Assembly (NCBI RefSeq): GCF_001557235.1
Contig: NZ_LSJI01000227.1
Coordinates: forward strand, 1 to 59,938
DNA length: 59,938 nt
Source: Phenylobacterium sp. CCH9-H3
GTDB lineage: Bacteria; Pseudomonadota; Alphaproteobacteria; Caulobacterales; Caulobacteraceae
Direction of reading: 5' to 3'
Shown here: piece after piece, positions 25,938-37,805 of the stretch
Position numbering within the stretch: position 1 is the stretch's first letter
Layout: every line of letters starts with the position of its first letter
Position numbers and translations under genes: made by a program
The notes under the pieces: generated by a model
What the model saw: the letters and a program-made list of their open reading frames with translations, nothing else
The model's database searches: none
What the model was told of the DNA's origin: nothing

Positions 25938-28937
25938 TCACGGCTGAACCGGACCTGAACTGCGCGCCTTCTGGTACTCGGCGTAGTCGGCCAACAGATC
26001 ATCCAGGTTGAGAGTCGTGTCGAGCGTAAGGTTCACTCCCGTGCCGGACGGCAGCGGCAGGGTGCGGCCCAGGAAGCGCTTCTGGATCAGGTCCATCAGG
26101 GTCAGCCTGATCCTCTGCCGCGTCGGCGGATCGTGGCGGCCCACGATGTGGAAGATCACGCCCATCCGCCCGTCGGGCTGGCTGGCGATCGAGGCTTCCA
26201 GCTTGTCGAAGGCCAGATTCTCCATGGCTTGGTAGGCGAAGTCGGTGAAGGTGGCGTTGGGATCGACCACCGCGGCGGGGGCATCGACGGCGGTCTCCGC
26301 CGACACGCCCGTCAAGGCCGTCCGGTCGATGGAGATCCGGCCGGGCTGGATCGCCCGGATCTCGCCGCCCGAGATGCGGACGCGCCCCCCGGTCGTCTCG
26401 AACGGGATCCTGCCGCTGACCTTGGCGTCGAACTCGACCTTGTCGCCGAAGGGCGAGGCTTCGACCAGGTCGTGGAGTTGCACCCCTTCGAGCAGGAGGA
26501 CACCGCGGGTCGGCGCGCCGGGAACCAGCGGGATCTCCAGCGTCTCGACCCGCACCTTGCCGCCGCCGACGTCCGCCTCCCCGCCCTCGACCTTCAGCAG
26601 ATCGTCCACCACGCCGAAGCTGGCGCGCAGGTTCTCCAGCAGGATCGGGGCCTCGACCCGTTCGATGTCCAGCGACTGGCCGGGCGCGGCCACCAGGGGC
26701 GCGAGGCTGGAGAAGGTGAGTTCGCCCTTCAGGCCCTTCACCGGACCGGCGGGGCTCTGGAAATCGAGCCGGGGGATGGTGATGACGCCGCTGCTGGTGG
26801 AGCCGTCCGGCGTCCAGTCGAAGCGGCCCTTGAACTTCGCCTGTCCGACGGCGGGCGAGCCGACGGCGGAGGCCAGGGGCGAGATCTGGTCCGGCTGCAG
26901 GCCGCCTTCCGCGAACTCCAGCATCGGCGTCTCGATCACCACCACGCCCAGCCCCAGCCGGCCGTCCTGGGTCACGAGGGCGTTCCCGAGCGGCGTCCCG
27001 CCCGGCAGCCTGAAGTCGAGGTCGGCGCGCCAGATGAATTCCGACAGGCTCGCCTCGCCCGTCATCAGGAAGGGATTGAACCGCCGCTCGGGCGCGGTGT
27101 CTTCCTGGCGCGCGGTGTCGATGCGGGCCTGGGCGGTGACCTTGCCGTTCCGGCTCTGGGCCGCGACACGCCCGGCGCCCCCGACCACCCGACCCTGGAC
27201 GAAGGGCGCCGCGGCCGTGACCGCCTCGGCCCGCCCGGCGATCCGCCAGTCTGCGCCCGTCATGCGGAACAGCGGCCCGCCCGCCGGACAGAGCCGGCCC
27301 GAGAGCTGCTCGATGTCGTTGGCGCCGAAGTCCAGGCGCTCGGCCCGCACCGCCACGCAACGGTCGGCGATGAAGGCCAGGCCGCCGTCCGCCACCTGCA
27401 GCCGGCCGGCCGCATCCAGGTCGGCGCCCTGCACGAACCCGACGGAGGCGCGGGCGCGCACCCGGCCGGTCGCGGTCATTCCCACCTGGGCCAGGGCGAG
27501 CTTCGCCACATCGGCCTCGACGGCGGGCAGCCCGCCACCCCTCACCGTCAGCCGGAAGGCGCCGCCGGACGGACCGAACACGGGCGTCTCGCCCCGGCCG
27601 GCCAGTTCGACCACCCCGCCGCCCGCCGTGGCGAGCCGGGCCGGCTTCGGCAGGCCGACGCTCGCCGCGCCGTCCTTGACCCGCAGCGAGACGCTGGGCG
27701 CGGCGATCCGGAAGCTGCGGGCCGCCCGCTTGAGCGCGATCATGTCGGGCGTATCCTGCGCCGTCGCGGCGCCCAGGCCGTTCCAGCCGCCCTCGCCCAC
27801 CACAGCGCTATCCAACGCCGCGTCGAGCCCGGCGGCGCTCGCGGAGACGCGCCCCTGCGCCGTCGCCGCGAGCGAGGACAGCCGCAGGTCGCCCGCCCGC
27901 AGCCCCTCCAGTCCACCGGTCAGCGTCAGCCCGCCCGCCACGCGATCGCCGCCCTTGCGGGTCCAGCGCAGGTCGTCGGAGACCGCGGCCAGGCGGATCG
28001 CCTTCGCGCCCGTCTCGCCGAAGCGCCCCGCTGAGGCGGTGAGGCTGGCGGTGGCCTTGCCCGAGACGGTCAGGTCGGGGATCCACCCGGCGGCCTGTCC
28101 GGTCAGCCCCGCCTTGAGCTGGGCGCCGTCCAGCACCTGCCCCGCCACGGCGATCCGGCGGCTGGCGAGGTTGAGGGCGGCCACCACGGCGCCGTCGCCG
28201 CGCTGTTTTGCGAGGTCGGGATAAGGGAGTTCGGCCGTCAGAGTCAGGCGGCCGTCGGCGGCCTGGGCGGTCCCGAACGTCGCGCCGACCACGGGCGCGG
28301 CGACGGCGAGATCCAGCCGGCCCTGGCGCGTCATCGACCGCACTGTCGCGGCGCCCAGGCTGATGTCGAAGTCCGGACTCCGGAGCCGCGCCGGGGCCGT
28401 GGTGGCGGCCAGGGACTGCAGCTTGCCATCCTCCACCACCGCATCGGCCGCCATGCGCAGAGGGCCATAGTCGGTGGCGAGGATCAGGCTGCCGCCCTCG
28501 ATGCGGATGCGCGGCTGCGTCGCGTCCGGACGGGGCGGGCGGCGCATGAACTCCTGGACCAGCGGATCCAGGGCGCCCACGTGCAGCCCGTCCTTGCGCA
28601 GCTGGGCGCGCAGGATGGGCTTCTTCAGGGTGACGGAGATCACCTCCAGCCCGGTGATGCGGGCCCGATAGCGCACCTCGGCCCGCTCCGCCGCGAAGTC
28701 CGGGGCCCTGGGGTCGCCGACCCGCAGGCGAGCCGTGAAGACGCCGGGGCCGAAGGCTTCGACCTGGGCGTCCGCGGCGATCCCCCGGGACCTGAGCCAG
28801 CCGGTCAGCGCCTCGCGCGCCAGCATCTTGCGGTTCAGCCAGACCAGGCCCCCGGCGATGAGCAGCACCAGGCCCGCCACCGCAAGGATGCGGAGCACGG
28901 GTGCGCGCGGGCGGCGGGGTTTGGCGTCGTCGGTCAC
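25938..28937 (-). CDS. ydbH: YdbH family AsmA/TamB-like intermembrane bridge protein
   Basis: The 999-residue protein has one N-terminal membrane anchor (VLRILAVAGLVLLIAGGLVW) and a long beta-rich periplasmic part of repeated short strands, as in the AsmA-like clan. The C-terminal section (GVLLLEGVQLHDLVEASPFG, DKVEFDAKVSGRIPFETTGG, LPSGTGVNLTLDTTLNLDD) matches the YdbH/DUF3971 end. E. coli YdbH and YnbE form a bridge between inner and outer membrane that supports phospholipid transport, redundantly with TamB and YhdP. Length is a little above E. coli YdbH (about 880). The operon order is the same as in E. coli. Confidence 0.87.
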   Translation of the reverse strand: MTDDAKPRRPRAPVLRILAVAGLVLLIAGGLVWLNRKMLAREALTGWLRSRGIAADAQVEAFGPGVFTARLRVGDPRAPDFAAERAEVRYRARITGLEVISVTLKKPILRAQLRKDGLHVGALDPLVQEFMRRPPRPDATQPRIRIEGGSLILATDYGPLRMAADAVVEDGKLQSLAATTAPARLRSPDFDISLGAATVRSMTRQGRLDLAVAAPVVGATFGTAQAADGRLTLTAELPYPDLAKQRGDGAVVAALNLASRRIAVAGQVLDGAQLKAGLTGQAAGWIPDLTVSGKATASLTASAGRFGETGAKAIRLAAVSDDLRWTRKGGDRVAGGLTLTGGLEGLRAGDLRLSSLAATAQGRVSASAAGLDAALDSAVVGEGGWNGLGAATAQDTPDMIALKRAARSFRIAAPSVSLRVKDGAASVGLPKPARLATAGGGVVELAGRGETPVFGPSGGAFRLTVRGGGLPAVEADVAKLALAQVGMTATGRVRARASVGFVQGADLDAAGRLQVADGGLAFIADRCVAVRAERLDFGANDIEQLSGRLCPAGGPLFRMTGADWRIAGRAEAVTAAAPFVQGRVVGGAGRVAAQSRNGKVTAQARIDTARQEDTAPERRFNPFLMTGEASLSEFIWRADLDFRLPGGTPLGNALVTQDGRLGLGVVVIETPMLEFAEGGLQPDQISPLASAVGSPAVGQAKFKGRFDWTPDGSTSSGVITIPRLDFQSPAGPVKGLKGELTFSSLAPLVAAPGQSLDIERVEAPILLENLRASFGVVDDLLKVEGGEADVGGGKVRVETLEIPLVPGAPTRGVLLLEGVQLHDLVEASPFGDKVEFDAKVSGRIPFETTGGRVRISGGEIRAIQPGRISIDRTALTGVSAETAVDAPAAVVDPNATFTDFAYQAMENLAFDKLEASIASQPDGRMGVIFHIVGRHDPPTRQRIRLTLMDLIQKRFLGRTLPLPSGTGVNLTLDTTLNLDDLLADYAEYQKARSSGPVQP

Positions 28938-29273
28938 GGTCGGCTGTTTCTGGCGTTCATCCCCTCATAGCGGGAATCGCGCCGGAACCGTGACCGTTCC
29001 GAAAGTCCGCAGCAAAGCGTCGCCGCGTGAAGGTGCTCCCCCCCTCTGGGGGAGCTCGCGAAGCGAGAGGGGGATCACGCCACAGGCGCTTCAGCTGAAA
29101 ACCCCTCCCCCTTCGGGACCTCCCCCAGAGAGGGAGGACTTGGGTGGGGACGGGCCATGGTGGAGGGGAGGAGATCCGGCTCGGAGCGGTTAGACCCGTT
29201 CGCTCCACCGGCCGTGCAAACGACCGGTCCCCCCTCCGCCGATGTTACGCTTAACGCGCCGGCTTGGACGCAC
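28938..29273. repeat. Gene-free gap with GC-rich palindromic element (copy C)
   Basis: This 336-base stretch holds no credible gene. Between about 29032 and 29139 it carries element copy C: a unit with core GGAGCTCGCGAAGCGAGAGG (identical to copy A) followed by a second unit with CCCTCCCCCTTCGGGACCTC and CCTCCCCCAGAGAGGGAGG. The first 90 bases must contain the ydbH promoter. 29140-29273 shows nothing recognisable. Confidence 0.7.
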
Positions 29274-30050
29274 TCAGACGGCGAGCTGGGCCCAGGCGAT
29301 GCCGCCGTCCACCGCGATGGTCTGGCCCACCACGTAGTCGCCGGCGCGGCTCGCCAGGTAGATGGCGACGCCCTGCATATCCTCGTCCGTGCCGATCCGG
29401 CGCGACGGGATCCGCTTGGCGACTTCGTCGCTCTGGTCGCGGGCGACGCGGTTCATTTCGGAGGCGAAGGCGCCGGGGGCGATGGCGCTCACCACGATGT
29501 TGTCCCGGATCAGCCGCGCCGCCATCCGGCGGGTCAGATAGATCAGGCCAGCCTTGGAGGCGTGGTAGGAGTAGGTCTCCTGCGGGTTCAGGCGGATGCC
29601 GTCGATGGAGGCGACGTTGATCACCTTCGACGGGCGGTCGTGCGTGCCCGCCTTCGTCAGGGCCCCGTGCAGGGCCTGGGTCAGGAAGAAGGGCGATTTG
29701 AGATTCAGGTCCATGACCTTGTCCCAACCGCTCTCCGGGAACTCGTCGAAGTCCGCGCCCCAGGCGGCGCCCGCGTTGTTCAGCAGGATGTCGAGCTTGT
29801 CTTCCTTGGCCATGTAGGCGGCGGTGAGGGCCTTCACCCCCTCGACGGTCGAGACGTCCTGCGGCAGGGCGATGCACTGCGGGCCCAGTTCCTCGGCGGT
29901 CTCAAGGCAGGCCGGGGCCTTGCGCGACGAGATGTAGACCCGGGCCGCGCCCGCCTCGAGGAAGCCCTTGGCGATCATCTTGCCGATGCCGCGCGAGCCG
30001 CCGGTGACCAGCGCCACCTTGCCGTCCAGCGAAAACAGATTCGAGGCCAT
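29274..30050 (-). CDS. Short-chain dehydrogenase/reductase (SDR)
   Basis: An NAD(P)-dependent oxidoreductase of the classical SDR type, 258 residues. It has the nucleotide-binding TGGSRGIGK, the structural NNAGAAWG, the catalytic Ser in NVASIDG and Y-x-x-x-K in YSYHASKAG. The close of the fold is VDGGIAWAQLAV. ATG 30050 is preceded by GGAAGGGG, whereas start codons further upstream lack a ribosome site. It is divergent from the fadJ-like gene, so a role in acyl or hydroxyacyl metabolism is possible but the substrate is unknown. Confidence 0.85.
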   Translation of the reverse strand: MASNLFSLDGKVALVTGGSRGIGKMIAKGFLEAGAARVYISSRKAPACLETAEELGPQCIALPQDVSTVEGVKALTAAYMAKEDKLDILLNNAGAAWGADFDEFPESGWDKVMDLNLKSPFFLTQALHGALTKAGTHDRPSKVINVASIDGIRLNPQETYSYHASKAGLIYLTRRMAARLIRDNIVVSAIAPGAFASEMNRVARDQSDEVAKRIPSRRIGTDEDMQGVAIYLASRAGDYVVGQTIAVDGGIAWAQLAV

Positions 30051-30112
30051 CCAGCCGTCCCCTTCCATGTCGTTGCGGCAGGCCTGCAACGTGCGCAGTC
30101 CCCTTCCGGGAA

Positions 30113-30144
30113 TTGACTTGGCCTCGCCGGCCGAGGCCTATAAC
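30113..30144 (+). promoter_or_regulatory. Candidate promoter/operator of the fadJ-fadA unit
   Basis: TTGACT (30113-30118) and TATAAC (30139-30144) resemble -35 and -10 boxes, but the 20-base spacing is long. Between them lies a 19-base palindrome with perfect arms GGCCTCG and CGAGGCC (30120-30138), well placed for a repressor. The repressor is unknown. Confidence 0.45.
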
Positions 30145-30211
30145 ACGCGTTTGAATTTCACGGCCGCCAGATTTTTGAACGAGCGGTCCGCCAGCCATTT
30201 CGAGGAAGCAC

Positions 30212-32293
<2,082 letters not shown>

Positions 32294-32305
32294 GCCTGAT
32301 CCAGA

Positions 32306-32336
32306 GGCGGGGCGTCTTGGGGCGCCCCGCCTTTTC
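32306..32336 (+). terminator. Intrinsic terminator between fadJ and fadA
   Basis: GGCGGGGCG and CGCCCCGCC arms are followed by TTTTC. It may allow partial readthrough into fadA. Confidence 0.8.
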
Positions 32337-32374
32337 TCCGCCCAACCTCTGACCTTACGGAAAGACCCTACGGA

Positions 32375-33580
32375 ATGCGTGAAGCTGTCATCGTCGCCGC
32401 CAAGCGGACTCCCATCGGCAAGGCCTATCGCGGCGCCTTCAACAACACCTACGGCGCGACCCTGGGCGCCGAAGCCATCCGCGCCGCGGTGGCCCAGGCC
32501 GGGATCGACCCGGGCGAGGTGGACGACGTGGCCATGGGCTGCGCGCTGCAGCAAGGCACCACGGGCAACAACATCGCCCGCCAGGCCGCCTTGCGCGCCG
32601 GCCTGCCCAACACCGTCTCGGGCATGACCATCGACCGCCAGTGCAGCTCGGGCCTGATGGGCGTGGCCACGGCCGCCAAGTACATCATCAACGACGGCGC
32701 CCCCATCGCCATCGGCGCCGGCATCGAGTCGATCAGCCTGGTGCAGAACGACAAGGTGAACCGCTTCATGGCCACCGACCCGTGGCTGAAGGAGCATGTG
32801 CCGGAGCTGGCGACCTCGATGATCGAGACCGCCGAGATCGTCGCCGAGCGCTACGGCGTCAGCCGGGAGGCCCAGGACGACTACGCCCTGCAGTCGCAGC
32901 AGCGCACCGCCCAGGCCCAGGCCGAAGGCCGCTTCGCCCAGGAGATCGTCCCGGTCACCACCATCATGAAGGTGCTGGTCAACAAGGAGACCGGCGAGAC
33001 GGCCGACAAGGAGATCACCATCTCCGCCGACGAGGGCAACCGCCCCCAGACCACCCTGGCCGACCTCCAGAAGCTCTCGCCCGTCTTCAAGGGCGGCCGC
33101 TACGTCCAGGAAGGCAAGTTCGTCACCGCCGGCAACGCCAGCCAGCTCTCCGACGGCGCCGCCGCCGTGGTCTTGATGGAGCGCAAGGAGGCTGAGAAGC
33201 GTGGGCTGGAGGCCCTGGGCGCCTATCGCGGCATGGCCGTCGCCGGCTGCGGTCCGGAGGAGATGGGCATCGGCCCGGTCTTCGCGATCCCCAAGCTGCT
33301 CGAGCGTAACGGCCTGACCATCGACGACATCGACATCTGGGAGCTGAACGAGGCCTTCGCGAGCCAGGTGCTGTACTGCCGCGACAAGCTCGGCATCGAC
33401 CCGGCCAAGTACAACGTCTCGGGCGGCTCGATTTCCATCGGCCACCCCTACGGCATGACCGGCGCCCGCTGCACCGCGCACCTGATGTACGAAGGCAAGC
33501 GCCGCAAGGCCAAGTACGGCGTCGTCACGATGTGCGTTGGCGGCGGCATGGGCGCGGCGGGCCTGTTCGAGATCTTCTAG
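32375..33580 (+). CDS. fadA: Acetyl-CoA C-acyltransferase (3-ketoacyl-CoA thiolase)
   Basis: This enzyme cleaves 3-ketoacyl-CoA with CoA, ending each beta-oxidation round. The 401-residue protein has the complete thiolase catalytic set: nucleophile C90 (DRQCSSG), H357 (GHPYGMTGAR) and C387 (MCVGGGMG). ELNEAFA is also present (WELNEAFASQVL). It lies downstream of the hydratase/dehydrogenase gene, as expected for a multifunctional fatty-acid oxidation unit. A strong terminator follows. Confidence 0.94.
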   Translation: MREAVIVAAKRTPIGKAYRGAFNNTYGATLGAEAIRAAVAQAGIDPGEVDDVAMGCALQQGTTGNNIARQAALRAGLPNTVSGMTIDRQCSSGLMGVATAAKYIINDGAPIAIGAGIESISLVQNDKVNRFMATDPWLKEHVPELATSMIETAEIVAERYGVSREAQDDYALQSQQRTAQAQAEGRFAQEIVPVTTIMKVLVNKETGETADKEITISADEGNRPQTTLADLQKLSPVFKGGRYVQEGKFVTAGNASQLSDGAAAVVLMERKEAEKRGLEALGAYRGMAVAGCGPEEMGIGPVFAIPKLLERNGLTIDDIDIWELNEAFASQVLYCRDKLGIDPAKYNVSGGSISIGHPYGMTGARCTAHLMYEGKRRKAKYGVVTMCVGGGMGAAGLFEIF

Positions 33581-33604
33581 GTCGCAGGCTCATTGCGAAC
33601 GTTT

Positions 33605-33638
33605 AAGGGGCCGTCCTTCCGAGGGCGGCCCCTTTTCC
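33605..33638 (+). terminator. Intrinsic terminator after fadA
   Basis: AAGGGGCCGTCCT pairs with AGGGCGGCCCCTT (one bulged pair), followed by TTCCTT. It ends the fad unit. Confidence 0.85.
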
Positions 33639-33708
33639 TTGCCGGGAATTCACGTGAACGCGGCGAGCTTGGCCGTTAGCCACCCCTTCACCATCCATCG
33701 GGGGGCCC

Positions 33709-35172
33709 ATGCGTTCGCGTTCTCTGCTCACCGCAACCGCCGCCGCCGTCATCGTCGCCTCGACCGCGCCGGGTCTGGGTTGGGCCCAGCCGGCGACGCC
33801 GGCGGAGGCCGCGGCGGCCCAGCCTCTCGTCGACGACTTCATCGCCGCGACGCGTGGAAACGCGCGCGCCCGCGCCGCGTTCCTGGCGCGGCGGGTCGCC
33901 GCCAATCCGGAGATGCCGCGTGCGGAGTTCGCTCAATTGCTGGATGCGATCGCGCGGACCAGCGGCGGCCTGACGCTGCAGTCCTGGCAGCACCGCGGCC
34001 GGCTGCGCGTGACGGTGAGGGCGGCGAGCGGCAAGACCGCGCGAGTGGATCTGTTCCAGGACAGCGCGGACCCTTCGCGCCTGACAGCAATGATCCCCGT
34101 GGCGATGCCGACGCCGTACGACGGGCCGAAGCCTTCGGCAATGTCCCGCCAGGACCTGGCGGCGGCCATCGAGGCGCGGATCCGGTTCGCGGAAAGCCGC
34201 GACGACTTCTCCGGCGCCGTGCTTGTCGTGAAGGATGGGGAGGTCGTCCACCAGCAAGTCGTCGGCCAGGCGGACAAGATGACCCATGCGCCGGTGACGC
34301 CTGACACCCGCTTCAACATCGGGTCCATGGGTAAGCAATTCACTGCGGTGGCGATCGGCCAGCTCATCGACCAGGGCAGACTCACCCTGGATACCCGCTT
34401 GATCGACGTCCTGCCGGACTATCCGAACCCGGAGGCCGCCCGGAAGACGACCATCCGCCACCTGCTCTCCCACCGGGCGGGCCTCGGCATGCTGTTCGAG
34501 CGCCCGGGGTGGGATTGGAAGCTGCGCTATGAGCGCATGTCCGAACTCCTGCCCCTGTTCGCCGCCGAGGCGCCGCAGTTCGAGCCGGGGGCGAAGGCCG
34601 CCTATTCGAACGAGGGCTTCATCGTTCTGGGCGCCGTCGTCGAACGGCTGTCGGGCCAGACCTGGTACGACTACGTCCAGGCCAACATCTTCGATCGCGC
34701 AGGCATGACGGCCACCGAAAACCTCACCGACGATCCGGCCATCCCCAATCGGGCCGTCGGCTACAAGTTCGGCGCCGAGGATCCGCTGGGCTTCGGCGCG
34801 AGGCAGCCCAACTGGGATACTCTGTCGTGGCGGGGGAATGCCTGCGGCGGGCAGTTCTCCACCGCCGCCGACATGATCCGGTTCCTGCAGGCGCTGAAGG
34901 CGGGCAAGCTGCTGAAGCCCGAGACGGCCGCCCTCTTCCTGGCCCGGTCCGGCCGTGAACGGGACTACGGCCTGGGCTTCGAACGCTTCGACCTGCCAAA
35001 CGGCCGCAGCTTGGTGGGCCACGGCGGCGGCGGACCCGCTTCAGGTGTCAACTCCGACGCCAAGATGATCTGGGAGACGGGTTACGCCTATGCGGTGATG
35101 GGCAACTACGACGCCCCGTTCGCCCAACTCGTCGCGCGCGACATCGGCGATCTTCTCGCCGCCCAGAACTAG
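33709..35172 (+). CDS. Secreted serine hydrolase, class C beta-lactamase-like (PBP4*/esterase group)
   Basis: The 487-residue protein has a signal peptide (MRSRSLLTATAAAVIVASTA, cleavage near GWAQP). About 120 residues of an N-terminal domain with a predicted nutrient-binding-like strand pair follow, then the serine hydrolase fold. The catalytic S-x-x-K is SMGK (IGSMGKQF), Y-x-N is YSN, and the third motif is GHGGGG. Such proteins are D-aminopeptidases, esterases or EstB-like enzymes; true class C beta-lactamases have K-T-G at the third motif, which is absent. A peptidase or esterase role in the periplasm is more likely than resistance. Its stop interlocks with DUF3501. Confidence 0.85.
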   Translation: MRSRSLLTATAAAVIVASTAPGLGWAQPATPAEAAAAQPLVDDFIAATRGNARARAAFLARRVAANPEMPRAEFAQLLDAIARTSGGLTLQSWQHRGRLRVTVRAASGKTARVDLFQDSADPSRLTAMIPVAMPTPYDGPKPSAMSRQDLAAAIEARIRFAESRDDFSGAVLVVKDGEVVHQQVVGQADKMTHAPVTPDTRFNIGSMGKQFTAVAIGQLIDQGRLTLDTRLIDVLPDYPNPEAARKTTIRHLLSHRAGLGMLFERPGWDWKLRYERMSELLPLFAAEAPQFEPGAKAAYSNEGFIVLGAVVERLSGQTWYDYVQANIFDRAGMTATENLTDDPAIPNRAVGYKFGAEDPLGFGARQPNWDTLSWRGNACGGQFSTAADMIRFLQALKAGKLLKPETAALFLARSGRERDYGLGFERFDLPNGRSLVGHGGGGPASGVNSDAKMIWETGYAYAVMGNYDAPFAQLVARDIGDLLAAQN

Positions 35173-35762
35173 GCGAAGTCCTTGGCCAGTTCGGCCCGGG
35201 TGGCCGGGGAGAGACCCGCCAGGTGGCTGTAGCGCTCGTGGCTGCAGCCGATCATGATCTCGGCGCCAGGTTTGCGGAACAGCGCGATGTGCTCGGCCTT
35301 CAGCGGGAAGCGCAGGAAGTGGACCGACGAGGCCTTGCCGTCGTCGCGGGTGCGTTCGACGTCGCCCTCGGGCACGCCCAGCACGCGCTCGCCGTCGACC
35401 TGGACGAAGAAGCAGTCCTCGACGCCGCCCAGGCGGGCCAGGACGGCCTCGCGCCGGATCGGGTCGTCGATCTCGAACATGATGGTGGCCACCAGTTCCG
35501 TGCCGTTGGGGATCAGCGGATTGTAGGCGGCCAGCTCGTCCGGGATCTGGTCGGCGCCGCCCTTCTCGATCAGCAGCATCTCCTGCACCTGGAAGAGCAT
35601 GGTCTCGTAGCTCTCGAAGTAGAAGGTGCAGTAGGGCCCGAGTTCGATCCGCCGCAGCCGCTTCAGCGGCAGCAGTTCGGCGCGGCGGGCCTTGCGGACC
35701 TTGGCGAACTCGGCGTCCGGCAGAAGGTCGGACGGGTCGATGCGGCGTTCGGCGAGCGGCAT
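35169..35762 (-). CDS. DUF3501 protein of the rubrerythrin/Fe-S cluster
   Basis: The 197-residue soluble protein starts [20 protein letters not shown] and contains the conserved block RIELGPYCTFYFESYETMLF, then IPNGTELVATIMFEID, and VHFLRFPLK near the end. That pattern is DUF3501, a family of unknown function found beside rubrerythrin and heterodisulfide-reductase-like genes. Its ATG shares a base with the upstream stop (TGATG), so translation is coupled. It has no cysteine motif that would bind a cluster and may be an assembly or regulatory partner of the Fe-S protein. Confidence 0.82.
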   Translation of the reverse strand: MPLAERRIDPSDLLPDAEFAKVRKARRAELLPLKRLRRIELGPYCTFYFESYETMLFQVQEMLLIEKGGADQIPDELAAYNPLIPNGTELVATIMFEIDDPIRREAVLARLGGVEDCFFVQVDGERVLGVPEGDVERTRDDGKASSVHFLRFPLKAEHIALFRKPGAEIMIGCSHERYSHLAGLSPATRAELAKDFA

Positions 35763-37147
35763 CAGAACACTCCGTAGGCTCTGGCGAAGACTTCGATCGG
35801 ATGAGCCTCGGCTGGGCGCGGCGGGGCCGTCTGCGCCGTGTCGTCGCCGATCAGCTGGGCCAGATGCTTGCAGGCCAGGGGACAGTCCGAGCAGAGCGTC
35901 TCGTTGCCCTTGGTCGCGACCTGGCGGGCGGCGGGACGGCCCACCTTGTTGGCGGCGGGCCGAGTGTCCTTCATCACCCCGAACGTGCCGCCGTGGCCGG
36001 AGCAGCGCTCGACCAGGTCGACCTTGGTGTCGGGGATCAGCTTCAGCATCTCCATGGACTTGGCGCCCATGTTCTGCGCGCGGGCATGGCAGGCGTGGTG
36101 GAAGGTGACGCCCCCTTCGACCGGCTTCAGCCCCTCGACCAGGCCGTAGGTCCGGGACAGCTCGACCACGTACTCGGCCACGTCCTTGGTCTTGGCCGCG
36201 AGGCGGCCGATGGCGTGGTCCTCGGGCAGCATCAGCGGCCACTCGAACTTCATCATCAGGCCGCACGAGGCGGTCAGGGCCACCACGTCGTAGCCCTGCT
36301 CGATGTAGGGGGCGAAGGCGGCGGCGACGCGCCGGGCCTTGCCGGCCACGTCCTTGATGTCGCCGGCCTCGAGCTGGGGCATGCCGCAGCACTCGGGATA
36401 GACCAGCTTCACCTCGACGCCCTGCAGCGCCAGGACCTTGGCGGCGGCCACCGCCGTGTCCGGCTTGTTGTAGTCGACGAAGCAGGTCGCATAGAGCGCG
36501 ACCTTGCGCTGCCCGAACGCCGGCCCCTGGGGATTGGGCGCCAGCGGCGCCTTCAGCCGGTCGGTCGCGGTCTTGGAATGGTACTTGGGAAGCTCGGCCT
36601 CGGCGTCGATCTGGGCGATGGCTTCCAGCAGCTTGCGCAGGGGGGTGTTCTTCCGAGCCGTTGCCCAGTTGGCGAGGCCGGCGACGGGCTTGGCGAGCTT
36701 GCCGTTGCGGTCCGTCATGCCGAGCTGCTCGCGCACGAATTCCTTCTCGCCCGCGCGGCGCTTTGCGGCCCGGTAGCGGAGGATCAGGTGCGGGATGTCG
36801 ATGTCGAACGGATGCGGCGGGACGTAGGGGCACTTGGTCAGGAAGCACATGTCGCAGAGGGTGCAGGCCTCGGCGATGTGCGCGTGCTCCTTGGGACCGA
36901 TGCCGTCGATCTCGCCCGTGGGGCCCTCGTCGATGGCGTCGAACATGCGCGGGAAGCTGTCGCACAGATTGAAGCAGCGCCGGCAGGTGTGACAGACGTC
37001 GAACTGCCGCTGCAGTTCGGCCTCGACTTTCGCCAGGTCGTAGTAGTCGTCATCCTGCCACAGGATCGGGCGGCGGAACGGCGCATCGAGGCTGCCCTCG
37101 CGCGGCGGCGCGCCCGGGGCAGGGGTCGCGGTGCGGTCTTCGCTCAT
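35762..37147 (-). CDS. Heterodisulfide reductase-related (Fe-S)-binding oxidoreductase (GlpC-like)
   Basis: The 461-residue protein carries two cysteine groups for [4Fe-4S] clusters, [15 protein letters not shown] and [14 protein letters not shown]-terminal cysteine-rich domains follow: [10 protein letters not shown] (a full CCG), a degenerate second CCG reading RCSGHGG, and [10 protein letters not shown]. This resembles GlpC and the HdrD/CCG family, which carry electrons in membrane-associated oxidoreductases. No flavin domain or membrane span is present. It stands between rubrerythrin and DUF3501 in the same direction and probably passes electrons to rubrerythrin for peroxide removal (inference). 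The start is ATG 37147. Confidence 0.85.
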   Translation of the reverse strand: MSEDRTATPAPGAPPREGSLDAPFRRPILWQDDDYYDLAKVEAELQRQFDVCHTCRRCFNLCDSFPRMFDAIDEGPTGEIDGIGPKEHAHIAEACTLCDMCFLTKCPYVPPHPFDIDIPHLILRYRAAKRRAGEKEFVREQLGMTDRNGKLAKPVAGLANWATARKNTPLRKLLEAIAQIDAEAELPKYHSKTATDRLKAPLAPNPQGPAFGQRKVALYATCFVDYNKPDTAVAAAKVLALQGVEVKLVYPECCGMPQLEAGDIKDVAGKARRVAAAFAPYIEQGYDVVALTASCGLMMKFEWPLMLPEDHAIGRLAAKTKDVAEYVVELSRTYGLVEGLKPVEGGVTFHHACHARAQNMGAKSMEMLKLIPDTKVDLVERCSGHGGTFGVMKDTRPAANKVGRPAARQVATKGNETLCSDCPLACKHLAQLIGDDTAQTAPPRPAEAHPIEVFARAYGVF

Positions 37148-37169
37148 GTCAATCCTGCGGTCGGCCGAA

Positions 37170-37203
37170 CGACAGCCCCCCCTCCCCCACTGGGGGAGGA
37201 GAA
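37170..37203. repeat. Short GC-rich palindromic element (copy D)
   Basis: A small CCCTCCCCCACTGGGGGAGG palindrome lies between rbr and the Fe-S gene, related to the other intergenic elements in the window. Confidence 0.55.
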
Positions 37204-37218
37204 GCGCCATGTGCTCGC

Positions 37219-37635
<417 letters not shown>

Positions 37636-37723
37636 GCTGTTCTCCCTAGGCGGCGGCGAACCCCCCGGCTCTACCGCCATGCGGCACGGACTATGGACCC
37701 GCGTCCCCATCGATCAACATGAT

Positions 37724-37741
37724 ATGCTCTATGCTGAGCAT
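37724..37741. promoter_or_regulatory. 6-6-6 inverted repeat between rbr and the 63-residue gene
   Basis: ATGCTC (37724-37729) and GAGCAT (37736-37741) are perfect arms around TATGCT. It sits in the divergent promoter region, 88 bases before rbr and 64 before the small gene. The layout, 6-base arms with a 6-base spacer, recurs upstream of DUF2061-dps. Confidence 0.45.
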
Positions 37742-37805
37742 CGACCGGTTCTATGGAGCTTGGCCGGTTCCTCGCGGGTTCTCCCTGCAACGCAAGGAGA
37801 CGGTC

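Noticed and set aside
26133..28224. Two long plus-strand frames across ydbH
   Set aside because: They are antisense to ydbH, which has an anchor helix, a YdbH C-terminus and the correct operon partners.
33709..35172. Class C beta-lactamase as antibiotic resistance
   Set aside because: The K-T-G motif is missing and replaced by GHGGGG, and the length and signal fit the esterase/D-peptidase group.
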